Origin: Lunularia cruciata
Taxonomy: Eukaryota; Streptophyta; Marchantiopsida; Lunulariales; Lunulariaceae
Direction of reading: 5' to 3'
Assembly (NCBI GenBank): GCA_948567375.1
Contig: OX419762.1
Span: forward strand, 26,056,608 to 26,120,607
DNA length: 64,000 nt
Numbering within the stretch: position 1 is the stretch's first letter; every line of letters begins with the position of its first letter. Of this stretch, positions 32,880 to 42,959 are shown piece after piece. The position numbers and the translations under genes are program-made. A model generated the notes under the pieces. It was not told the DNA's origin and ran no database searches. It saw nothing but the letters and a program-made list of their open reading frames with translations.

Positions 32880-34480
32880 ATGACGTCTAGGACCCATGGA
32901 TGTTGTTTGTAGTGCCTCAAAGAGTGGAAAAGATTGGGGAAGTTTGACTTCTCTACTTGTTTTTCTCCTCTTTGTGGGCCAAACTCCACTAATGCTCCTC
33001 TAAGCTCTAGAGCACGTACTGCACTCCTAGTCACTACGGTAGATGCATCCACTTGTGTTGCTCCGCACATGAAGTCTAAGATGTCTCTATCACCCGCATA
33101 TGAGGTGGAAGCCTCAACACCTAAATCTAATCTCCTTTAAGTTATAGCCATGCTAGCCAGTCTATGCTCAAATAACTCAATCCAAATAGCCATGGTTGTA
33201 TTAGAAGTAAGGGCAAATACTGCACCCCTACTAGGTGTGGATCCTCTACCACCTTGTCCTCCATGACCTAGAGCTCTTCTACCACCTGCCATAGCAACTC
33301 TACCACTTCATAACCTTGGGTGTGGGTCAAAGCATCAATCATTGGTGTGGCCAGATTTGTGCCAATGCTTACATTGTCTGTATGTTGGTTGTGATGCACT
33401 AGAGGTATTACGTCTACTATTCTAAGTGCATTCTCTTTTATGGTGAGGTCCACCACAAGTCTAACAAGCAACACTACCACTCAATGGCTATTATTGACCC
33501 AAAAATGAAGGTAAGGGTCTACAATAAGCCCTTGACTTCCTCCATAGGATTTGGGCTATCCACCCTATCCTTGGAAACCAACATAACATGGTACACTCTA
33601 CTACACTCTAGAAGAAGTAAAAATTGTGGATGAGGTTTCCCTACCAAATCTAGATGTCACCACTCTCTCCTCCATCATATTGAGCTCAATATGCTCAGCC
33701 AAACCAAAGACCACTACCAAAGTAGGCAAAGTAGCTTGTAACAATGTAACATCATAAACTCTACATTGCAACTCCATGTCTAGTATCCCATACCAAACTA
33801 GACTGTTTGTGCCTCAATAACTCCTTGAGTAAAACTGATCAGCCATCTCGTGCAAGTGTATGCCTTGCATAAGCTCTCTCTAGCCTTCCATTGGAACTCT
33901 TGCAAGCTCCTTAGCTTGTCAATCCGTACTCCTTGGTAGTTCTGCCTCAAACACTAGAAGAACTCCACCATGGGATTAAACTGTGATACTACACCACCTC
34001 TTGTAGTAGTAACTCTACTCATAGTAGCACCATCTCCAAGAGATCCACCAATGTTACTAGAGCTAGAACTCATAGGTACTGCCCATCTACCCCTAGAAAT
34101 TGAGCCTAAAGTAATGGAGATATAGTTTGGAGACCAATATTATCTCCATAGCTCAATCTCTTCCAAGTGAGCTCTCTTGAACTCATGGTATTCATCCATT
34201 AGTGGACCCTCCAAGTGCTGAAATAACCCCTTCCATGCCATGAAGGGTGTGAACAAATTTGGGTTCCACATTTGCTGCATTTACACCAACTATCAAACTT
34301 TGGATGAAGTCATCTAACTCAATGGTATCCACTATACTAGAGTAGCACTTGGGGCTTTTGGAGGCCCCATAAATCTTTTCCATGTCCCACAACAACAATG
34401 CGGACATACCAAGTGCACACTTAATTGAATCAGCTCTTGCATCAAACTCCAACTTATTGTCAATCTCCTCCCTCATTGGG
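32880..34480 (-). pseudogene. Gag of element A2 with two zinc knuckles
   Basis: The start region (34192-34476) reads MREEIDNKLEFDARADSIKC. The capsid-like part contains RSLQEFQWKARESLCKAYT (about 33870-33925). Two knuckles follow: CX2CX3HX4C at 33428-33466 (TCGGPHHKREC, one stop) and a degenerate CX2(W)X4HX4C at 33332-33373 (CKHWHKSGHTND). Frames are broken by many TAG/TGA codons. This supplies the gag type of the methyltransferase family, which lies outside the window for element A. Confidence 0.7.
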
Positions 34481-34970
34481 ACCTAAGATACAAGCTGATA
34501 TCAAGCACCACTCTGAGTAAACCATTTGCATACTATAGTGCTCTCTTCTCCAAAATCCCCAAAAAACTTTGTCATGACAAAGTAACCAAGAACTATAACC
34601 CGCAACTAGAACCACCAAAAGTATCCCACTACAAATCACCACCACCTTCAAGTGCCAATACCACCAACTGAACATCACCAACTAATGTAGCTCTAACTAC
34701 AACCACTACACTAGAGGAAAGAACAACCTATAACATGTCATCATCATGAATGTGCATGTTATCACTTCTTGCATCACCAAAGAGAAACATAGGTAATCTG
34801 ATTGGTCATCACTCCAGCCTCACTACCAAGAGCACACCAAAGCACTAATGCTCAAAAGTCAAGGCACCTCACACAAACATGGTGCATAAACAAGAAGTAA
34901 AGAATGGAGGTGGTCCAATCACAAGAAATCTAAACAAAAACCCTCCATCTCATAAATCAACACTAGACTG

Positions 34971-34982
34971 ACTCTGCCACCA
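34971..34982 (-). other. Primer-binding site of element A2
   Basis: TGGTGGCAGAGT on the minus strand, two bases after the LTR end. It begins with the required TGG and resembles the tRNA-Met type TGGTATCAGAGC at 9 of 12 positions. The tRNA is not assigned. Confidence 0.55.
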
Positions 34983-34984
34983 TT

Positions 34985-36342
34985 TGGCATTTGATATAAT
35001 AAGAGTTCTCTACTTCCTAAGCTACCAGGATCACCAAGAATATGATCAAACTATCTCTCCTAGCCAAAGCTTCAAGTGTATAGATAACAGCAAAATAGTC
35101 AATAGGACAACAAGTGAGGGTGCACCAAATGGCTAGGGCACCAGTCTAGGAACCAAAGATCTAGGGGTCAAACCTTATTACACAAAATCTAGCAGAGTGG
35201 ACAGATTTTGCCAAACAATGAACAAAATCTACTCTAAACTAGCTGGCCTCACGCCCGCAAGCTAGCTTGCTAGCCCTTCTAGTCCTTTGTAGCCTCTCAT
35301 AGCCCACAGCCTTATGCCACAAGACCTCTAAATGCCAAATGAGGCCTTTCTTCTTGCCACTTTGAACTGTCTTGCCACTTCAAACCCTCTCCAAATCTAG
35401 CAAAACTCCCCCAAATCTGACCAAAATTTGACGTAAGTTCCAGCAAAAATCTGACATAAAATCTTACATAAATCCCTAAAGTTGGCTGACCGCCAAATCC
35501 TCCACTAACTCTCCACTCAAGCCAAATTGAAATGACAAGTTTCTCCAAATCATAAATTCAGGGAGATGGGTTCCCAACTCCACCTTTAATTTCACTTTTT
35601 GTGCTCAACTCGCTACAAATTGGTCATACTTTCACCTCTTGAGCTCAAAATCATAACTATTGCTTGAAAATTGCTTCCTCTTTGCTCAAAATTTGGCCAG
35701 CGCTTCCACACATTGTCTGCCTTACTACCAAATCTGCATCAATCAAATGAGCTTCTACACACTAGGGAAAACCAAAACCCCGATCAAGCTACCAACGATA
35801 AGCACAAGCCGAGATACCACCAACAACTTAGAGATACCACCAACACTCTTAGTTCTTGCACCCTATTTCCTCTTGACCTCACTTCTCTGATGTAATTAGT
35901 TTGTTTACATAACTTGAATTACACTCAATCATATCAGTACTTGATCTATCACTCAATAATCTGCCAAAAATTAGGCATTGATTACAATCAAGCCACATCC
36001 ACTCTAGCTAAGAGTATGCAAGTGACGCTCGCCAGCCTTTGTCCACCATAGCCAAGAACTCAAAGGCTCAACATCAAATAAGTGAGCTCTCTAGAGCTGC
36101 ACTTTGAAAGTATACCCCTTGGACTTGAGCTAGGTCTCAAACCCTAATGGTCCCGCTGACGGCACACCCAATGGTGGGAACCGTGCAAGTGATGGTGGGC
36201 CCTACCATGTAGTCAGTACCATGAACATGAAATATGACCGTCACCAAGTAGCCTATGAGTAACTACCAAAATACTCCAGACTACCAACACTATTACTCTA
36301 GAGTCCAAGCAATCTAGGTATGATGCTACAAAGGGCATGACA
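34985..36342 (-). mobile_element. 5' LTR of element A2
   Basis: On the minus strand it begins TGTCATGCCCTTTGTAGC at 36342 and ends ATATCAAATGCCA at 34985; 1358 bp. It has TG...CA ends and is followed by the PBS. No second LTR is present for comparison, so the start is inferred from TG and from the resumption of family C sequence at 36343-36350. The minus-strand block 35312-35548 is not a recognised gene. It does not resemble the LTR start of element A. Confidence 0.6.
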
Positions 36343-36670
36343 CTTATTGTGTCATGTGCAAATCCACTCTATCTTTCATGTTTTAAGTTAAACACCCTTT
36401 GTTTCTAATCCATTTTCCTTTTCCTCTTGTGTCCAACCCGCTCTTCTTCCCATCCCTATCCACGGTCATGAGGATTATGAAGTTGATTGTATCCTTGCAC
36501 TTCACTATATTCAACATGGCTGCCAACAACATATGGAGTACAAAGAAAGGGTATTCTCTCACGATTGGCACTCGGGAGCTTCTTTCTCATCTCCAAAATG
36601 CACAAATAGCCATCTAGGAGTGTGAAGCTTCCATGGTGATGAAGACATCACCAACTAGCCATGAGGAATA
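36343..36670 (+). pseudogene. Family C polyprotein end with chromodomain remnant (copy C2)
   Basis: The DNA matches 48330-48656 of element C (end of integrase and chromodomain). The two halves of the domain are in different frames, with GYSLTIGTRELLSHLQNAQI in the downstream half corresponding to GYPFHDATWEPLSHL in C. It is cut at 36343 by the LTR of element A2. Confidence 0.7.
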
Positions 36671-37161
36671 CATAACAATATGGAGGTTACTGATAAGTTA
36701 GTCAAGACTAACAAAGTAGCAAATAATCCAAGTTATCCAAGAATTATAAGAATATTCTAGAAGCATCTAAGAACCTACTTGATACTTTGCAAGTATTGGG
36801 TAATGTGCATACCAAATGGTGACTTATATGAGGAAACTTCTTGGGAAGCTTCTCGGCTAACTTAACTTGCACTCCAAGTAGGTGGCTTCTAGAAGGAAGC
36901 TTCTTCTGAAGCTTCCCAACTAACTTACCTTGCATTCCAAGTAGGTGGCTTCTTGAGAAGCTTCCTAGTTAGTTTGGCTTGCATTCTAAGAAGTTTGCTT
37001 TTTGGAAAATTCTTGAGAAGTTTCTCAAGAGCCTTGTATGCTTCTCTATAAATACCAAAGCCTAAAATCATGCTAGGCATTGGATTTTTCCTCATTCGAG
37101 TCCCAATGTGATCTTTCACTTTGATCTTCCATTCTTTTATTTCTCTCCTTGGTCTTTTATA
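36671..37161 (+). mobile_element. 3' LTR of family C copy C2
   Basis: CATAACAATATGG ... GGTCTTTTATA (TG to CA at the start, CA to TA at the end), 491 bp, aligned with the LTRs of element C. It has a TATAAATA box at 37047-37054 and a perfect HSE GAA-TA-TTC-TA-GAA at 36750-36762. It is followed directly by the RT fragment at 37162. Confidence 0.82.
36750..36762 (+). promoter_or_regulatory. Heat-shock-element-like motif in C2 LTR
   Basis: GAATATTCTAGAA fits nGAAnnTTCnnGAAn exactly. It lies about 285 bp upstream of the TATA box. Binding by a heat-shock factor is inferred only. Confidence 0.5.
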
Positions 37162-37375
37162 TCCAAGATAGTGACTCCTTGTGAGAAACTATGTTGGTAA
37201 CAAAGAGAAGAAGTAGAGGTATGGAAAGACTGCATGAAAAGGATAAGATTTGTTAAATATCCATCGGCCTCCCTAAGCTCTCTAAAGATGGATGCATGTG
37301 AGATGTTATTAATAGCATTCTTAAGAACCACCTATATTGCAACCCATTGTAGGTTTCTCTAATGCTTAGAGGTAT
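37162..37375 (-). pseudogene. Reverse-transcriptase fragment of another retroelement class (part 2)
   Basis: The minus strand reads VVLKNAINNISHASIFRELR, then LYQ-like and SSLCYQHSFSQGVTI. The NAFN-like motif in an RT palm is typical of plant RTs with the pattern DFKNAFN. It is the downstream continuation of 63512-63757, from which it is separated by element C with a GGTAT/AGTAT target duplication. It ends at the C2 LTR (37161). Whether it is a LINE, a DIRS-like element or a domesticated RT is not clear. Confidence 0.6.
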
Positions 37376-37494
37376 TGTAACAATATTGAGTTTAATGGCA
37401 AAGTTAGTTAGGGCTAACAAAGTAGCAAATAGTCCAAATTAACATAGACTATTCTGGAAGTATCTAAGAAGCTTCTTAGGAAGCTTCTTAGGAA

Positions 37495-37680
37495 GCTTCA
37501 CAACTAGCTTAGCTTGCATCTCAAGTTGGTAGCTTCAAGAAGGAAGCTTCTAGAACCTTCCAACTAGCTTAGCTTACATGCCAAGTAGTCAACTTCTAGA
37601 AGGAAGCTTCTTGAGAAGCTTCACTATTACTTTGGCTTGCACTCCAAGAAAGTGACTCAAGGAAGCTTCATGAGAAGCTT
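37495..37680 (+). repeat. Three tandem units of about 60 bp in C LTR U3
   Basis: Units starting near 37495, 37560 and 37622 share the order AACTAGCTTAGCTTGCAT, CCAAGT, and GAAGCTTCT-type palindromes. The same three-fold array occurs in the 3' LTR (48785 onward and 63339-63380) and in C2. Confidence 0.7.
37548..37560 (+). promoter_or_regulatory. Heat-shock-element-like motif in C 5' LTR
   Basis: TTCTAGAACCTTC fits TTCnnGAAnnTTC exactly, 142 bp upstream of the TATAAATA box. The corresponding 3' LTR site, TTCTAGAAACTTC at 48836-48848, also fits exactly. Confidence 0.55.
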
Positions 37681-37702
37681 CTCAAGAGCCTTGTATGCTC
37701 CC

Positions 37703-37710
37703 TATAAATA
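37703..37710 (+). promoter_or_regulatory. TATA box of C 5' LTR
   Basis: TATAAATA, conserved at 37047-37054 (C2) and 63399-63406 (C 3' LTR), about 100 bp before the LTR end. Confidence 0.75.
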
Positions 37711-37816
37711 CCAAAGTCACACCTCATGCTAGGTGTTTGGAGTTTCCCACACACTCAAGTGTCCCAATGTGATCTTCCATTCTCCTATTTCTCTCCTCGG
37801 TCTTGGTCTTTTACAT

Positions 37817-37828
37817 TGGTATTGGAGC
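37817..37828 (+). other. Primer-binding site of element C (tRNA-iMet type)
   Basis: TGGTATTGGAGC, one base after the LTR end, matches the initiator-Met PBS TGGTATCAGAGC at 10 of 12 positions. Confidence 0.85.
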
Positions 37829-37829
37829 A

Positions 37830-38834
37830 AGAATAGGATGGATGGAATTTATAGACCATCAAATCCATTTTTGTCAAACCATTGAGATTTTTGTATTTGA
37901 GTATAACCCAAGCATCATTTCACAAATTCATCACCTCATGCTTTGGGCAGAATTTTTTGAATGCAATCACCTTGTCCAAGGAACCCTTGGTACTCTTGAT
38001 TGTAACTTATGGAGAATGGTGGATGTGTTGTATCTATGTGTTAATAAATTAGATAAATTACGAGTAGTGTGATAGAGTAGTAGCCATGGCGGCAATGCTC
38101 AAGGTTATCATTGTTATGCAGTAAAAAAATTGAGTACCTTACTTGATTGTTGGATGAACAAGACAATCAACAACAAGAACATGTAGAATGAGCACCAGCT
38201 CAAGAAGGAGAAGACCAAATCCGATTTTCAAAACCCAAGGTATTTGAAGGCAAGAATCTTTCAAGTGCAATGAAGAATTTTGTATTTGATTACAAATGTT
38301 ATTTTAAAGCTACCAATTTGCAAAATAAATGGAAATAGATTCTCTTGGCATCTAATTAATTGGATGGAGTAGCAAAGCTATGGCAGTAATTCCAAGTGGA
38401 GTAAGCCGAATGGCAATTTGTTGCACCAATCTTGACTTGGGAAAAATTCAAGATTTCAATAAATAATTGGTTGAATCCAAATAATAAATGTCACACTAAC
38501 TACACAAGATAGGTTGGTAGAGTTGAAGCAGATTGGCTCTCTAAGAAGTTACATCACGCAATTCCAAAACACCATCATGCAAATTCCAAATATACTAGAA
38601 GTAAAACCTTTGGAGTCACAACCCAAATTAGAGGTAACTATGTGAGAGCCACAACACTTGGAGGAAGCCATGTAGTTAAGTGAATGCTTTGATTCCTTGG
38701 TTGCAACTTGGTCTTGACCTTGACCTCCACAAAACCTACCAATACTCTACACACAAGTGGAGGAGCCGGCACCAATGGAGATTGATGCAATTCAACGGAG
38801 ACCACTTGGCACCATAAGTAGAGAAAAATTGTGA
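37830..38834 (+). pseudogene. Gag of element C, first part
   Basis: A decayed gag. The clearest block, at about 38493-38590, reads TTQDRLVELKQIGSLRSYIT then QFQNTIMQIPNI, the conserved Retrotrans_gag C-terminal helix pattern. It is preceded by unreadable sequence with several frame changes and followed by MEIDAIQRR at about 38780. Element D is inserted at 38840, just before the zinc knuckle that resumes at 44862. Confidence 0.7.
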
Positions 38835-38839
38835 CAAAT

Positions 38840-39563
38840 TGTAATACTCCGAGGACAAGAGAAGAGAGAAAACACAAATTACACACTCAACATTCGGTGC
38901 CTCAAAGGAGCACCTTCTCTTTATTATATAGACAAAGAGGATCTCCTCCAAGGAAGCTCCACCATAGGATTAGGCATACATATAGGTGATATGTCATCAA
39001 GCTCCACCATTGGATTACTTACTTGGATGGGTGACATGTTGGTCTAGGTCCTATCTGGTTGGTCAAACAAGCTTTGACCGGAGGGATCTTTTAGGGAATC
39101 TTCCTGTAGGAGTCTTAGAATCACATAAGGTATCCTTGGAAAGCTCTTGACAAGACAAACTAGGAAGGAGGGAAGGCAAACCTTTCTTGTGTTGGGGGGG
39201 AATTGCACATTTTTGAGACCTAATTCATCCGTTTAGGCCTCCAAAATTGCCTTCAAAGATTAGGCATATTTTGGTTCCTACTCTATTAGTAGAATCCCCT
39301 TTTGGTGATACTTCATTCTGATCTGTTTATTCCATCATGTGTAACATCCTTCCAAATGTTACCAAACCAATTCTCACCTTTAAATCATATGTCTAGCTAT
39401 TGGTTCTAAGGTTCTCAAGTTTATTTTGGTTTTTGCTCTATTAGTAGTACTCTTTTGGTGATACTTCTATCTGATCTATTTTGACCATCATGTATAACAT
39501 CATTCTAGATGTTACCAAACCAAATTTCACATCTAGATCATATGGCTAGCTTGTGGTATTACA
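38840..39563 (-). mobile_element. 3' LTR of element D
   Basis: 724 bp with ends TGTAATAC ... GTATTACA (eight-base inverted ends). Contains the two tandem U3 units seen in the solo LTRs and the TATATAAT box in LTR sense. Preceded on the minus strand by the purine tract AAAAGGAGGGAGGTC. Confidence 0.92.
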
Positions 39564-39578
39564 GACCTCCCTCCTTTT
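39564..39578 (-). other. Polypurine tract of element D
   Basis: AAAAGGAGGGAGGTC on the minus strand, directly before the 3' LTR. Confidence 0.8.
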
Positions 39579-40035
39579 AAGACGCAACATCCTCGTTGTG
39601 CAATTGTTGCTCAATTGCTTTCACCAACACCGGTGCATGTGTCAAATTGGCAGCGGGCTCCCATGTTGCTTCATAGAGGAGGTAACCTTTCCACTGTACA
39701 AGATAGTCCACCCACGGATGGTGAGTACCACGCATGCATTTTTGGAGAATACGCTCCACTTCATATTCTTTTGTGCCATCAATGAGTGTCTGACATGGTC
39801 AAATGTCTTGTGTGGAATGACCCTGGCCTGATCGGGGAGCATATCTACGTAGTAGGGAACCATGGAAAATTGGATGGATCTTCATGTGTGGTGGTAGCTC
39901 AAGGTGATAGGCCATAGTGCCGACGCAACAAAGAATCGAGAAAGGCCCAATAAAATGAGATCTGAGCTTATGAGGTCCAACTAATGTGAGGTTGGTTGTC
40001 GATAGCCACATTTGATCCCCAACATTGAACTCCAT
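39577..40035 (-). pseudogene. Integrase C-terminal region and chromodomain of element D
   Basis: 40035-39799 encodes the GPY/F module (FNVGDQMWLSTTNL, HFIGPFSILCCVG, HPIFHGSLLRRYAP). 39771-39620 encodes a chromodomain: YEVERIL, DYLVQWKGYLLYEATWEP, ANL, with two aromatic-cage-type positions (Y and W) apparent. Chromodomains bind methylated histone H3 and steer chromovirus integration to heterochromatin. One stop (TAA/TAG area at 39799) separates the blocks, in the same frame. Confidence 0.9.
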
Positions 40036-41115
40036 GTGCCTATGGTGTGCATCAGCATATTGCTTCTGTCAATTTTGAGCAATTTGTAATTTGTGCTTGG
40101 CGCTCTCCACACCGTGTTGGATTCTAGAAACAAATGTGTTGACGGCATCGACCTTGGTAGCCACTGGACTGATCTTCATCAAGCTAGAAGGTGTGAAGGG
40201 ATACTCATACATGAGGAAGAACAAAGTGACCTAGGTGGATGCATTCACTAAATTGTTGTTAGCAAATTCCACCAACGGGAGTAGGGTGTCCCACCTCTCT
40301 TGCTCTTCTAAGGTGAAGCCGCGTAGCATGTCTTCAATCGTGCAATTAGCCCACTCTATTTGGCCATCTATTTGTGGGTGATAAGCTGTGGACATGGCCA
40401 ACTTGGTTTTGAAGAAACCAAAGAGTGTTTGCCAAAACAAACTGGTGAATTGAGTGCCTCTATCGGTGATAAGTACTCTAGATAGGCGATGGTGAAAGAA
40501 GACTGCATCTAAGTATAATTGAGTTAGTTGTGGAGCAATCACATCCTTGGTGGTAGGGCGTACATGAATCATTTTGTTGAGCTGGTCCACAAAGACCACG
40601 ATGGAATCAAACCTTGAGGTGGTCTTGGGTAATTCACAGAGATCCATACTCACTTGTTCCCAACGTTGGGTAGGCGTGGGGAGAGGTTGAAGGAGCCCTA
40701 CAGGAGCTTGATTAGAGGCTTTGTTCTGTTGAAAAAGTAGGCAGCTGCACACGTAGTCCATCACATTGTTGCTCATCTTGGGCCAGTAGTAATGGCGTTG
40801 GACTGCATTCAAGGTCTTATCCACTCCAACATGACCTGCAATGGCCAAATCATGACATTCCGCTAGAATGGTGGTGCATAATTCTGGGACATTTGGGATC
40901 CATAATTTGCCATCACAAAAGGTGAGTCCTTGGGTGTTGGTGATGCCTTTGGATGATTGCGCTTCTACAATCTGTGGATCAATTTTTGTAGCAGCCAGAG
41001 TCTTTGGCCAAAATTTAGGGTTAATCTTAACCTCTACCACCAAGTTGTTTTCCATTGGCATCCGGGTGAATGCATCTGCAAGTTGCTTCTTACCTTCCAC
41101 GTAGGTGATTGACAT
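40036..41115 (-). pseudogene. Integrase of element D
   Basis: The 294-codon open stretch 40231-41115 holds the end of RNase H (SITYVEGKKQLADAFTR), the HHCC domain (HDLAIAGHVGVDKTLNAVQR ... CSCLLFQQNK) and the DDE core: D in VSMDLCELP, D in LITDRGTQFTSLF, E in DGQIEWANCTIEDML. All three catalytic residues are kept. It is the best candidate for a recently functional enzyme in the window. Confidence 0.92.
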
Positions 41116-42582
41116 GTTGAAGCATTATTGCCACTCTGCCCACCAAATTTGGTGACGAGATAGATCCTTCTACGTCTCAAGGTAGATTAGAGGTTTGTGG
41201 TCTATCTCTACTACAAATGCCTTCTCGCCCAAATAGTGCTTCCAATGCATGGTTGCCAAAATAATGGCCAGCTCTTCACGTTTGGTGGTGTGGTAGTTGC
41301 ATTCTTCCAGTAAAAAATTTTGAGAGAAACATGCAATTGGATGCCATCCGTCATGCCACTCTTCTTGTAGGACTGCTCCTATTGCTACGCTTGATGCATC
41401 TATAGCCAACTTGATTGGTCGTTTTGGGTCATACCACTTCAAGATTGATGCATGTAGCAAGGCGGGTTTCAATTCTTGAAAGGCCAACTCTTGTGCGGTT
41501 CCTCGTGTCCACTTCTTCCCCTTGCCAAGTAGTGCTGTTAAAGGCTGTGCAACCTTGGAGAAGTCCTTGACAAATCTACAATAAAATCCCATCAACCCCA
41601 AGAAGCTCTTGAGTTGAGTCTGATCTTCTGGGGCATGCCATTTTTGAATGACCTCTATTTTATCTATCAATACTTGAATTCCTTCTGCACTTACTCTATG
41701 CCCCAAGTAGTCTACTTCAGACTTGCCAAACTTACACTTTGAGATTTTGGCGTACAATCGATTCTGTCTTAGAATCTGGAGGACTTCTCATAGATGTTGT
41801 TTGTGTTTCGTCATTGTGCTACTATATACTAAGATATCGTCCAAGAAGACAATAATAGACTTATCCAAGTATGGAAAAAATATGTCATTCATTAGACTCA
41901 TGAAAGTGGCAGGTGCATTGGTGAGGCCAAAAGGCATCACAAGATACTCAAAGTGGCCATACCTGGTTCAAAAGGCAATTTTGTACACATCCTCCTTTGC
42001 AATTTGGATTTGATTGTAACCGCTCTGCAAGTCTAATTTGGTGAAGTATCTCACTCCACGGAGTTGATCAAACAGGTCATCCATGCAAGGTAAGGGGTAC
42101 TTGTTCTTCACCGTTTGCTGATTGAGACCTTGATAGTCAATGCACATGCGCATTGTACCATCTTTCTTCTTCACAAACAAGATAGGAGCCCCATATGGTG
42201 ATACGCTAGGTTGGATGAACCTCTTCTACAGAATCTCCTCAATTTGAGTCTTACACTCCTCCAACTCATGAGGTGATAGGTGATATAGGGCCTTACAAGG
42301 AGGTGTCTTCCCCAAGAGTGTCTCAATTTTATGATCTACTCTCCTTTTTAGTGGTAATCTTGAGGGTAAATCATCAAGAAAGACATCTTGAAATTCATCC
42401 ACCACAGCCTTCAATTTCTGAGGAACTTCTCTATTAAGTTGTGCACTCTGGACTTCTCTTATTAGACCCATGAAACATCTATCGGTCTTACAGACAATTG
42501 CCATCTTTATGACATATAGAGGCAGATCCTGCTTGGGTGATTTTTCTTTAACCCCAATGATTGACCATTGGTGGGTTCTCAC
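41116..42582 (-). pseudogene. Reverse transcriptase and RNase H of element D
   Basis: Blocks in one frame: 42226-42582 (QDVFLDDLPSRLPLKRRVDH), 41968-42180 ([34 protein letters not shown]), the catalytic [10 protein letters not shown] at about 41823-41852, and 41170-41757 (VDYLGHRVSAEG, SFLGLMGFYCRFVKDFS). RNase H follows with LAIDASSVAIGAVLQE (D), TKREELAIILA (E) and VEIDHKPLIYLE (D). Stops lie between blocks, mostly at former Gln, Arg or Trp codons. Confidence 0.92.
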
Positions 42583-42907
42583 TACTTTCTTCCTCCAATC
42601 TTTCTTCCTCCATAGGGTTGTAATGCTTCATCCATGGTATGCATAAGATTGCATCATAACAAGCTAATTGTATCACTTGCCACTCAATTGCTTCTTGATA
42701 TTCTCCTATAGAGAGTGTTACCCGTCTAGGTATTGATTCAATCCTCTCTGTTTTCTTGTTAGGCAACTCTACTTCTTCACTCCTATCCCTCTCTAGATCC
42801 ATTCCCAATCTTATTGCAACAAAGCAAGATAAGAAATTCTCTATTGCTCCCGGATCAATGAATACTCTCACTTGATTGCCTTCCAGGACTCCATTCACAA
42901 CAATCAA
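42548..42907 (-). pseudogene. Protease of element D
   Basis: MIVVNGVLEGNQVRVFIDPG: the active-site strand is FIDPGA, catalytic Asp kept, Ser/Thr replaced by Pro, followed by ENFLSCFVAIRLGM and YDAILCIPWMKHYNP (the I-L-G-x-x-W flap-end motif with G to C). It is frame-shifted by one relative to gag and RT, so at least one indel occurred on each side. Confidence 0.85.
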
Positions 42908-42959
42908 TTGTGAGGTTGCCTTTTGGGATCTTTGCGCATTAGTCTTCTTCCTTCCCTTG

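Larger units (their letters stand above)
31476..36342 (-). mobile_element. Element A2: second methyltransferase-bearing Ty3 element, 5' portion, minus strand
   Basis: On the minus strand: 5' LTR (36342 to 34985), PBS, gag, protease, linker and the first part of the methyltransferase. The match to element A ends at about 31476, inside the methyltransferase just before motif IV. Where they overlap, 31476-32350 corresponds to bases 1-860 of element A by clear DNA similarity. RT onwards is missing. The element starts within the end of a family C polyprotein (36343 onward). Confidence 0.85.
37376..37815 (+). mobile_element. 5' LTR of element C
   Basis: TGTAACAATATTG ... GGTCTTTTACA, 440 bp. U3 holds three imperfect tandem units of about 60 bp rich in AGAAGCTTCT palindromes (about 37495-37680), with a perfect HSE at 37548-37560 and a TATAAATA box at 37703-37710. 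It is followed by the iMet PBS. Confidence 0.9.

Noticed and set aside
34985-36342. Small ORFs inside the A2 LTR (35312-35548 minus, 35660-35895 plus) as genes
   Set aside because: No motif, no conservation elsewhere in the window, and inside an LTR without other coding evidence.
36343-37161. A CRISPR-like or satellite array from the repeated AAGCTTC motifs
   Set aside because: Units are imperfect, only three long, and are shared by LTRs at fixed positions; no spacer-repeat structure.
37817-37828. tRNA gene at the TGGTATTGGAGC match
   Set aside because: Only the 3'-end complement is present, next to an LTR end; no cloverleaf can be formed. It is a primer-binding site.
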